A DNA stretch of 6,564 nt. It comes from Paracoccaceae bacterium (GTDB lineage: Bacteria; Pseudomonadota; Alphaproteobacteria; Rhodobacterales; Rhodobacteraceae). The notes beneath the pieces are model-generated. The model was not told the origin of the DNA and searched no databases. It worked only from the letters and a program-made list of their open reading frames with translations. The translations under genes were made by a program, and so were the position numbers. Of this stretch, positions 1 through 5,057 are shown piece by piece (the first letter of the stretch is position 1; every line of letters begins with the position of its first letter). Location: the NCBI GenBank assembly GCA_024304875.1, contig JAMWZF010000054.1, positions 1 through 6,564 on the forward strand, written 5' to 3'.

Positions 1-29
1 GCCCCGGGCCGAGCGCCTAACGGAGGATC

Positions 30-920
30 ATGACCGTCCTTCCCGCCCCGACCCGGACCGGCGACACGCCCCGCGGCTTCGCCTTCGCGATCCTCGCCTA
101 CACGCTCTGGGGGTTCCTGCCGCTCTACCTCAAGGCGCTGGACCACCTCGGCCCGGTCGAGGTGGTGGCGCACCGCATCCTCTGGTCGGTGCCGGTGGCG
201 GGGGCGGTGCTGATCGCGCTGGGGCGGACCACGGACATCGCCGTGGCCCTGCGTTCGCCGCGCACCATCGCGATGGGCATGGTCACCGCCGCGCTCATCA
301 CCGCCAACTGGGCGATCTACGTCTGGTCCGTCGCCGAGGGACGGGCGATCGACGCGGCGCTGGGCTACTACATCAATCCGATCTTCTCGGTCTTCCTCGG
401 CGCCGCCCTTCTGGGCGAGCGGCTGACGCGGCTTCAGACAGGCGCCGTCCTTCTGGCCGCCCTCGCCGTCGTGGTCCTGACGGTCGAGGCGGGGGCGTTG
501 CCGCTGGCCTCCCTCGGCCTGACCCTGTCCTGGGGCCTCTACGCGCTCGCCAAGAAGCAGCTGCCCATCGGGCCGAACCAGGGGTTCCTGCTCGAGGTGC
601 TGATCCTGACGCCCTTCGGCCTCGGCTACCTGCTCTGGCTCGGGCCGGCGGGGGCCTTCGGCGGCTCTCTCGCCGATACGCTTCTGCTGATGGGTTGCGG
701 CGTGGTCACCGCCGTGCCGCTGATCCTCTACGCCAATGGCGCCAAGGGCCTGCGCCTGTCGACCATCGCGATCCTGCAATACATCGCGCCGACGATGATC
801 TTCCTCGTCGCCGTCCTCGTCTTCGGCGAAGAGGTCGGCCTCGGCCGCGCCATCGCCCTGCCGATGATCTGGGTCGCGCTCGGCCTCTATTCCGTCAGCC
901 TGCTGCGGGCGCGCCGATGA
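30..920 (+). CDS. rarD: RarD/EamA-family inner-membrane transporter
   Basis: This 296-residue protein is hydrophobic along its whole length, with about ten membrane segments (roughly residues 16-34, 48-66, 78-98, 108-128, 137-153, 158-173, 187-205, 216-234, 245-265 and 273-293), the topology of two EamA repeats. The RarD subgroup is suggested by the AEGRAIDAALGYYINP stretch (residues 102-117), by TLWG near the N-terminus and by the ILQYIAPT segment in the second half. The family belongs to the drug/metabolite transporter superfamily; E. coli RarD is named for a chloramphenicol-sensitivity association, and the true substrate is not known. The ATG follows GGAGG at 22-26 with only three bases between, an unusually short spacing, but no better start exists upstream. 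Its stop overlaps the start of the pseudouridine synthase gene (ATGA, 917-920), so the two are probably co-transcribed. The family call is firm; the substrate is unknown. Confidence 0.9.
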   Translation: MTVLPAPTRTGDTPRGFAFAILAYTLWGFLPLYLKALDHLGPVEVVAHRILWSVPVAGAVLIALGRTTDIAVALRSPRTIAMGMVTAALITANWAIYVWSVAEGRAIDAALGYYINPIFSVFLGAALLGERLTRLQTGAVLLAALAVVVLTVEAGALPLASLGLTLSWGLYALAKKQLPIGPNQGFLLEVLILTPFGLGYLLWLGPAGAFGGSLADTLLLMGCGVVTAVPLILYANGAKGLRLSTIAILQYIAPTMIFLVAVLVFGEEVGLGRAIALPMIWVALGLYSVSLLRARR

Positions 921-1564
921 GCGACACCTACGCCCCACCGCAGGACCCGCTGGACGTGGTCCACGCCGATCACGAAGTGCTGGTGGTGGCCAAGCCGTCG
1001 GGCCTGCTGTCGGTGCCGGGCAACGGGCCGGAGCTGGCCGATTGCCTGCTGGCCCGGGTGCAGGAGGCCTTTCCCATGGCCCTGCTGGTCCACCGGCTGG
1101 ACCGGGACACTTCGGGCGTCATGGTCTTCGCCCTGACCCCCCACGCCCAGCGGCACCTCGGCCTGCAATTCGAGAAGCGGCAGACCAAGAAGGTCTACGT
1201 CGCCCGCGTCTGGGGCCGGCTGGAGCCGAAGACGGGCACCGTGGACTTGCCCCTGATCGTCGACTGGCCGAACCGGCCGCGGCAGATGGTGGATCACCAG
1301 AACGGCCGCGAAGCGGTGACGGACTGGCGCGTGATGCGCGCCTCCGACGCCGAGAGCCGGGTGCGCCTGATGCCGAAGACCGGCCGGTCTCATCAGCTGC
1401 GCGTCCACATGGCGGAACTCGGGCATCCGATCCTGGGCGATCCCTTCTACGCGACGGGCGCCGCGCGGGATTTCCCGCGCCTGATGCTCCATGCCGAGAC
1501 GCTGGGCTTCCGCCATCCGGACGGCGGCCGGGGCGAGCGGTTCACGGTGAAAGCGCCGTTCTGA
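917..1564 (+). CDS. rluA: RluA-type pseudouridine synthase (23S rRNA / tRNA)
   Basis: This 215-residue protein would convert specific uridines to pseudouridine in RNA. The catalytic motif HRLDRDTSG lies at residues 59-67, with the nucleophilic aspartate at D62. Other family blocks are VVAKPSGLLSVPG (23-35), the RluA-like LPLIVDWPNRPRQ (111-123), TGRSHQLRVHM (155-165), HPILGD (170-175) and LMLHAE (189-194). There is no N-terminal S4 domain. Size and the DWPNRP block resemble E. coli RluA (about 219 residues), which modifies U746 of 23S rRNA and U32 of some tRNAs; that target is inferred from the family. The open frame runs upstream inside the transporter gene to 695, but similarity begins near the ATG at 917. 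That ATG overlaps the transporter stop as ATGA, pointing to translational coupling. RluC/RluD-type specificity is less likely because of the short length and missing S4 domain. Confidence 0.9.
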   Translation: MSDTYAPPQDPLDVVHADHEVLVVAKPSGLLSVPGNGPELADCLLARVQEAFPMALLVHRLDRDTSGVMVFALTPHAQRHLGLQFEKRQTKKVYVARVWGRLEPKTGTVDLPLIVDWPNRPRQMVDHQNGREAVTDWRVMRASDAESRVRLMPKTGRSHQLRVHMAELGHPILGDPFYATGAARDFPRLMLHAETLGFRHPDGGRGERFTVKAPF

Positions 1565-1579
1565 GACGGGCCGCCGACC

Positions 1580-1609
1580 TTGACCCCGCCCCCCTCCGGG
1601 GCAGATAGC
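1580..1609 (+). promoter_or_regulatory. Candidate sigma-70-type promoter of the aldo/keto reductase gene
   Basis: TTGACC at 1580-1585 matches five of six -35 consensus bases. GATAGC at 1604-1609, 18 bases downstream, matches three of six -10 bases. Transcription would begin near 1616, just ahead of the ribosome binding site. The spacer is almost pure G/C and contains a small CCCCG/CGGGG inverted repeat (1584-1588 and 1597-1601), which may instead be a weak remnant terminator of the upstream operon. The -35 is good and the -10 poor, so this remains tentative. Confidence 0.3.
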
Positions 1610-1621
1610 GGTACCAGACAC

Positions 1622-1628
1622 AAGGAGG
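1622..1628 (+). promoter_or_regulatory. Strong ribosome binding site of the aldo/keto reductase gene
   Basis: AAGGAGG lies seven bases before the ATG at 1636, near-ideal pairing with the 16S rRNA tail. It fixes the start codon. The surrounding CAAGGAGGACCC (1621-1632) recurs exactly ahead of the peroxiredoxin gene. Confidence 0.8.
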
Positions 1629-1635
1629 ACCCACC

Positions 1636-2628
1636 ATGCAGACCGACCTGCCCACCCGCGATTTCGGACGCACCGGCCTGAAGATCACCCCCGTCGGCTT
1701 CGGCGCCTGGGCCATCGGCGGCAACATGTGGGGTCCGCAGGACGACGGCGAGTCCGTCGCCGCCATCCGCCACGCGGTCGAGGCGGGCGTGAACTGGATC
1801 GACACCGCCGCCGTCTACGGCAACGGTCACTCCGAAGAGGTGGTCGCCATGGCCATGGAGGGGATCCCCCAGGCCGACCGTCCGTATGTCTTTACCAAGG
1901 GCGGCATCGTTCGCGACAGCGAGGGCAAGAACCCCCGCCGGGTCAGCGCCGACCTCGCCCAGCAGTGCGAGGATTCGCTGCGGCGGCTGAAGGTCGAGGT
2001 GATCGACCTCTACCAGATCCACTGGCCCGCCGACGACATCCCGCTGGAGGAGTACTGGGCGACCGCCCTGCGCTTGAAGGAGGAGGGCAAGGTCGCCCAC
2101 GTCGGCCTGTCCAACCACGACGCCGCGCAGCTGGAGACGGCCGAGGCCATGGGCCATGTGGAGACCCTGCAACCGCCGTTCTCGATGATCCGGCGCGAGA
2201 CGGCGGAGTCCATCCTGCCATGGTGCGACGCCCACGACACCGGCGTCATCTGCTATTCGCCGATGCAGTCGGGCCTGCTGTCCGGCCGCTTCAGCCACGA
2301 ACGGGCCGAGGCGCTGGACAAGGACGACTGGCGGCGCGGCAACCCCGAGTTCTCGGGCGACAAGCTAAAGGCGAACCTCGCGCTGGCTGAGGCCCTGAAA
2401 CCGATCGCTGACCGCCACGGCGTCACGCCGGGGGCCGTCGCCATCGCCTGGACGCTGGACTGGCCGGGTCTGACCGCCGCCATCGTCGGCGCGCGCTCGC
2501 CCGAACAGGTGGATGGCTGGCTGCCGGCCGCGACCCTCAAGCTGACGGACGATGACCGAACCGAGATTGCCGCGGCGATCGAGGCGTCCGGCGCCGGGCA
2601 AGGTCCGGTCCGCCCCGCAGGCGCCTGA
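1636..2628 (+). CDS. Aldo/keto reductase
   Basis: This 330-residue soluble enzyme of the aldo/keto reductase superfamily should reduce aldehydes or ketones with NAD(P)H in the cytoplasm. The TIM-barrel family landmarks are in order: GFGAWAIGG (21-29), the catalytic tetrad D56 and Y61 (in WIDTAAVYG), K88 (in VFTKGG) and H129 (in YQIHW), then GKVAHVGLSNH (151-161), SPMQSGLLSGRF (208-219) and the cofactor-binding IVGARSPEQVD (283-293). Length and motifs resemble the YajO/IolS-like, broadly AKR11-13-type group; the substrate cannot be read from sequence. It has its own leader and a strong ribosome binding site, so it can be expressed apart from the operon upstream. It converges on the hydrolase gene, with 18 bases between the two stop codons. 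A role in reactive-carbonyl detoxification beside the quinone-defence-like genes is plausible but inferred only from position. Confidence 0.92.
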   Translation: MQTDLPTRDFGRTGLKITPVGFGAWAIGGNMWGPQDDGESVAAIRHAVEAGVNWIDTAAVYGNGHSEEVVAMAMEGIPQADRPYVFTKGGIVRDSEGKNPRRVSADLAQQCEDSLRRLKVEVIDLYQIHWPADDIPLEEYWATALRLKEEGKVAHVGLSNHDAAQLETAEAMGHVETLQPPFSMIRRETAESILPWCDAHDTGVICYSPMQSGLLSGRFSHERAEALDKDDWRRGNPEFSGDKLKANLALAEALKPIADRHGVTPGAVAIAWTLDWPGLTAAIVGARSPEQVDGWLPAATLKLTDDDRTEIAAAIEASGAGQGPVRPAGA

Positions 2629-2638
2629 CCCGAGGCGC
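2621..2638. terminator. GC-rich hairpin between convergent genes, possible bidirectional terminator
   Basis: GCGCCT (2621-2626) and AGGCGC (2633-2638) form a perfect 6-bp stem with a 6-base loop. It straddles the aldo/keto reductase stop codon and the 18-base gap before the hydrolase stop. It sits where both converging transcripts should end, but neither strand has a T-run after it, so intrinsic termination would be weak. An overlapping 10-bp palindrome, CAGGCGCCTG, lies at 2618-2627. Confidence 0.35.
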
Positions 2639-2646
2639 GGCCCGGC

Positions 2647-3240
2647 TCAGCCCAGGAAGGCCTGAACCGCCGTCACTTCCTCCTGCCGGATCTCGTGTCC
2701 GCCGGGGTGCCAGAGATCCGTCACCTCGGCACCTTGTGCGGTCAGGTAGTCCAGCAAGGCCCGCGTCTGCGGTGCCGGGCAGATCGGGTCGCGTTCGCCC
2801 GCCGTCACCAGCATCCGCACGCCGGAGAGACCCGGCTGCGGCTCGGGGTCCCACGGGATCAGCGGATGCATCAGCACGGCGTCGGTCACGATGTCGGCCT
2901 GCTCCAGCACCACGGCGGCAAGGATGTTCGCGCCGTTGGAGTAGCCCAGCCCGATGACGCGCTCCGCCCCCGTCCGCTCCGCCTCGGCGCGGATGAACCC
3001 GGCCATCTTGTCCACCGCGCGGGCGAGGTCGGCCATGTCGTAGACGCCCTCGCCGGTCCGCTTGAAATAGCGAAGCGCGCCGCCTTCGGAGACGTCGCCG
3101 CGCGGGCTGACCACATGGGCCTTTGGCATCAGGTCCCGGGCAAAGCCGTGGAACTGGCTCTCGTCCCCGCCGGTGCCGTGGAAGGTGAGGAAAAGGGGCG
3201 CCCCGGGCGCCCCTTCTGTTCTGTTCGCCTGGTAGGTCAT
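2647..3240 (-). CDS. Alpha/beta hydrolase, MhqD-like carboxylesterase/phospholipase family
   Basis: This 197-residue single-domain hydrolase has the complete catalytic set: the oxyanion-side HGTGGDE (21-27), the nucleophile S101 in GYSNGAN, the acid D151 in GERDPICPAP and H182 in PGGHEI. The SPRGDVSEGG and FKRTGEGVYD blocks (45-54, 59-68) are typical of the group containing Bacillus MhqD, a hydrolase induced by methylhydroquinone and other electrophiles; its natural substrate is unclear. There is no signal peptide, so it should be cytoplasmic. The ATG lies one base after the dioxygenase stop (TAAGATG in reading direction). The nearest GGAG is 13 bases upstream, too far for good initiation, which argues for translational coupling. 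Odd point: codons about 9-17 encode GAPGAP from a tandem 9-mer that can fold into a strong hairpin ending in TTTT. The family is secure; the MhqD-equivalent role rests on similarity plus the neighbour. Confidence 0.88.
   Translation of the reverse strand: MTYQANRTEGAPGAPLFLTFHGTGGDESQFHGFARDLMPKAHVVSPRGDVSEGGALRYFKRTGEGVYDMADLARAVDKMAGFIRAEAERTGAERVIGLGYSNGANILAAVVLEQADIVTDAVLMHPLIPWDPEPQPGLSGVRMLVTAGERDPICPAPQTRALLDYLTAQGAEVTDLWHPGGHEIRQEEVTAVQAFLG
3191..3215 (-). terminator. Terminator-like hairpin inside the 5' end of the hydrolase gene
   Basis: In the transcribed (minus) direction, AAGGGGCGCC, a CGG loop and GGCGCCCCTT form a perfect 10-bp stem (3193-3202 with 3206-3215). The transcript reads TTTT across the 3' side of the stem and the next two bases (3194-3191). 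It begins about 25 bases after the hydrolase start codon and just beyond the dioxygenase stop, so it could end or attenuate transcripts between the two genes. It arises from a tandem copy of GGGGCGCCC, itself almost palindromic, encoding GAP-GAP. The T-run is short and translating ribosomes would melt the stem, so function is uncertain. Confidence 0.35.
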
Positions 3241-3241
3241 C

Positions 3242-4165
3242 TTATTCGATCGGCTCCAGGTATTTCTCCAGCTCGGCCCGCAGGTGGGCGTGCTGCGAGG
3301 GCAGCTTCAGCGCCTCGCCGAGGTGGGCCATGTCCTCGTCCCGGTCGAAACCGGGCTCGTTGGTGGCGACCTCGAAGAGGACCCCGCCGGGCGTGCGGAA
3401 GTAGATCGCCCAGAAGTAGTCCCGGTCGATCACGGGCGTGACCTGGTAGCCGGTGTCCATCAGGGCCTCGCGCACCTCGAGCTGGCGGGCGCGGTTCTCG
3501 ACGGCGAAGGCGACGTGGTGCACCGAGCCTGCGCTCTGCCGGCCGTGGCCGACCTGGGGCAGGGTCTCGATGTCGATCACATTGGCCTCGTTGCCGCCGG
3601 GGACGTGGAAGCGGGTGACGTTGTCTTTGGTATCCACCGTCTCGTAGCCCATGAACTTGAGGAGCTCGGACGACGCCCCGGCGTCGCGCAGGCGCATGTC
3701 GACCGAGTGGAAACCACGGATCGCCATCTCTTCGCCGATGCCGTTCCCGGTCCATGGCTCGCGGTCGTCGTCCTTCTCGACGAGCGCCAGATGCTCGCCA
3801 TCCGGCCCCTCGAACAGGACGCGGACCTCGCCGAAGCGGGTGTCGCGGGTGCTCTTCACATCGAAGGTCGCCAGCCGCTCTTCCCAGGCGCCGGCCGAGC
3901 CGACGGGAATGGTGAAGGCGGTCGTCCCGACCTCGCCCGTGCCCAGCTGACCGCGGGCGGCGTTCGGGAAGGGGAAGTAGGTCATCACGCTGCCGGGGGT
4001 GCCGGCGCCGTCACCGTAGTAGAGGTGATAGACGTCGGGCGCGTCGAAGTTCACTGTCTTTTTGACCCGGCGCAGGCCGAGGACATTGGTGAAGAACGCG
4101 TTATTCTCGCGGGCCGAAGAGGCCAGGAGGGTGACGTGGTGAAGGCCTTTGATCTGCTTGAGCAT
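3242..4165 (-). CDS. Ring-cleaving dioxygenase, MhqO/PcpA-type (two VOC domains)
   Basis: This 307-residue protein has two vicinal-oxygen-chelate (glyoxalase-fold) halves, residues about 6-130 and 150-270. Expected Fe(II) ligands are H10 in GLHHVTL, H217 in SVHHVAF and E265 in GGVLFEVA, matching the ligand pattern of PcpA, a para-hydroquinone ring-cleaving dioxygenase, and of Bacillus MhqO. Other shared blocks are YHLYYGD (46-52), GTPGSVMTYFPFP (55-67), GFHSVD (151-156) and RTPGGVLFE (257-265). It should open hydroquinone- or catechol-like rings with O2 in the cytoplasm. An ATG at 4261 would add 32 residues unlike the family; the ATG at 4165 is preceded by AGAGGAG at a 7-base spacing and begins where similarity begins, so it is preferred. 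It is the first gene of a two-gene unit with the MhqD-like hydrolase, the same pairing as in the Bacillus mhq operon. The actual substrate is not determined by sequence. Confidence 0.9.
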   Translation of the reverse strand: MLKQIKGLHHVTLLASSARENNAFFTNVLGLRRVKKTVNFDAPDVYHLYYGDGAGTPGSVMTYFPFPNAARGQLGTGEVGTTAFTIPVGSAGAWEERLATFDVKSTRDTRFGEVRVLFEGPDGEHLALVEKDDDREPWTGNGIGEEMAIRGFHSVDMRLRDAGASSELLKFMGYETVDTKDNVTRFHVPGGNEANVIDIETLPQVGHGRQSAGSVHHVAFAVENRARQLEVREALMDTGYQVTPVIDRDYFWAIYFRTPGGVLFEVATNEPGFDRDEDMAHLGEALKLPSQHAHLRAELEKYLEPIE

Positions 4166-4172
4166 GGCTCTG

Positions 4173-4179
4173 CTCCTCT
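4173..4179 (-). promoter_or_regulatory. Ribosome binding site that sets the dioxygenase start
   Basis: AGAGGAG in the minus-strand direction lies seven bases upstream of the ATG at 4165. It decides between this start and the in-frame ATG at 4261, whose extra residues do not resemble the family. Confidence 0.75.
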
Positions 4180-4240
4180 GACTGGGTCTGCCATAGAGAT
4201 AGCGACAGATGAAGGCACATATAGCCCAAGTCCGGAACCT

Positions 4241-4255
4241 ATTCTGCGCAAGAAT
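4241..4255. promoter_or_regulatory. Inverted repeat, candidate operator of the dioxygenase-hydrolase unit
   Basis: ATTCT and AGAAT form a perfect 5-bp inverted repeat around a GCGCA spacer (15 bp in all). It lies 76 to 90 bases upstream of the dioxygenase ATG and covers the place where a -35 would sit if TATATG at 4223-4218 (minus strand) is the -10. Size and position suit a small dimeric repressor such as a MarR-family protein, but no regulator gene is in the window and the arms are short enough to occur by chance. Confidence 0.3.
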
Positions 4256-4352
4256 GCACATGGGACGACCCCAGGTGCCCTGCCCAAGGGGGCGTCCCGG
4301 CGCACCCGGGGTTTCGGGTCCCGTCCCGCTGACCTATATGCCGTCGAGACAA

Positions 4353-4371
4353 CACGGGCATCCGGCCCGTG
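4353..4371 (+). promoter_or_regulatory. Leader hairpin or operator ahead of the peroxiredoxin gene
   Basis: CACGGGC (4353-4359) and GCCCGTG (4365-4371) form a perfect 7-bp stem with a 5-base loop, 14 bases before the ribosome binding site. If transcription starts near 4347, just after the TATATG at 4335-4340, the stem would lie at the 5' end of the message, where such hairpins can slow decay. It could equally be a protein-binding palindrome. There is no T-run, so it is not a terminator. Confidence 0.35.
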
Positions 4372-4385
4372 CCGTGACAGACCCC

Positions 4386-4392
4386 AAGGAGG
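4386..4392 (+). promoter_or_regulatory. Strong ribosome binding site that sets the peroxiredoxin start
   Basis: AAGGAGG lies eight bases before the ATG at 4401. It rules out the much longer in-frame extension to 4209, whose extra 64 residues are unlike any peroxiredoxin. Confidence 0.85.
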
Positions 4393-4400
4393 ACCCTAGC

Positions 4401-5054
4401 ATGGCACTTCGCATCAATGACGAGATCCCCAACCTCACCGTCGAGACCGACCAGGGCACCACCACCCTGCATGACTTCGTCGGCGAAGGCTGGGCGATCT
4501 TCTTCTCCCATCCCAAGGACTTCACCCCGGTCTGCACCACCGAATTCGGCGCCGTCGCGCAGCTCGCCAAGGAATGGGAGCTGCGCGGCACCAAGGTCAT
4601 GGGCATCTCCGTCGACGGGGTCGAGGACCACGTCAAATGGAAGCGCGACATCGAGAAGGTGGGCGGTGCCTCCGCCGACTTCCCCATCGTCGCGGACAAG
4701 GACCTGGAACTGTCCAAGGCCTTCGACATGCTTCCCGCCGAAGCCTACCTGCCCGAGGGCCGGACCCCGAACGACACCGCGACGGTGCGCGTCGTCTACA
4801 TCGTCGGCCCGGACAAGAAGGTGAAGCTGATGATGACCTACCCGATGAACGTCGGCCGGAACTTCGCCGAGGTGCTGCGCGCTCTCGACGGGCTGCAGAC
4901 GGCGGCGCGCGAGAACGTGGCGACCCCGGCGAACTGGACGCCCGGCGGCGACGTGGTCGTCCCGGTGGCCGTGTCGGACGAGGACGCCATCGCCAAGTAC
5001 GGCTCCATCGACACCAAGCTGCCCTACCTGCGCATGGCCAAGCTGCCGGCCTGA
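4401..5054 (+). CDS. 1-Cys peroxiredoxin (Prx6-type)
   Basis: This 217-residue thiol peroxidase should reduce hydrogen peroxide, organic hydroperoxides or peroxynitrite in the cytoplasm. The active-site motif SHPKDFTPVCTTE spans residues 36-48, with peroxidatic C45, T42, P38 and H37; R130 in TVRVVYIVG is the expected active-site arginine. C45 is the only cysteine in the protein, so there is no resolving cysteine and reduction must use an external thiol such as glutathione or another partner. The long C-terminal part, including YPMNVGRNFAEVLRALDGLQ (147-166) and TPANWTPGGDVVVP (175-188), is characteristic of the Prx6 group and drives dimerisation; length is normal for that group. It has a leader with a hairpin and an ideal ribosome binding site, which suggests high expression. 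It lies divergent from the quinone-type dioxygenase gene. Its TGA stop is followed three bases later by an in-frame GTG of the next gene. Confidence 0.95.
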   Translation: MALRINDEIPNLTVETDQGTTTLHDFVGEGWAIFFSHPKDFTPVCTTEFGAVAQLAKEWELRGTKVMGISVDGVEDHVKWKRDIEKVGGASADFPIVADKDLELSKAFDMLPAEAYLPEGRTPNDTATVRVVYIVGPDKKVKLMMTYPMNVGRNFAEVLRALDGLQTAARENVATPANWTPGGDVVVPVAVSDEDAIAKYGSIDTKLPYLRMAKLPA

Positions 5055-5057
5055 CGG

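Larger units (their letters stand above)
4166..4400. promoter_or_regulatory. Divergent promoter region between dioxygenase and peroxiredoxin genes
   Basis: This 235-bp gap must hold the promoters of both divergent units. CTATATG occurs once in each outward direction: at 4218-4224 reading toward the dioxygenase and at 4334-4340 reading toward the peroxiredoxin. Each can supply a -10 hexamer (TATATG, four of six consensus bases), but neither has a good -35 at 16-18 bases, as might be expected of activator-dependent promoters. The part near the dioxygenase is less GC-rich than its surroundings. A longer reading frame upstream of each start crosses the region, but neither extension resembles the protein family, so it is treated as non-coding. 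Confidence 0.5.

Noticed and set aside
3..20. In-frame codons ending in TAA before the transporter gene, perhaps the tail of an upstream gene
   Set aside because: Only five codons are visible, too few to support a call.
695..916. N-terminal extension of the pseudouridine synthase into the transporter gene
   Set aside because: The extra 74 residues are Arg/Pro-rich out-of-frame translation of the transporter; the ATGA overlap at 917 gives a normal-length enzyme.
1584..1601. CCCCG/CGGGG repeat after the pseudouridine synthase as a terminator
   Set aside because: The stem is five base pairs with a C-rich loop and no T-run, and it overlaps the better-supported -35 element.
4193..4202. ATCTC-type element in the dioxygenase leader recalling half of the Bacillus MhqR operator
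   Set aside because: Only one arm is present and no matching inverted arm lies at a suitable distance, so it is not supported as an MhqR-type site.
3284..4399. A 371-codon plus-strand open frame opposite the dioxygenase
   Set aside because: It mirrors the dioxygenase codons; the opposite strand has the full two-domain dioxygenase with its metal ligands.
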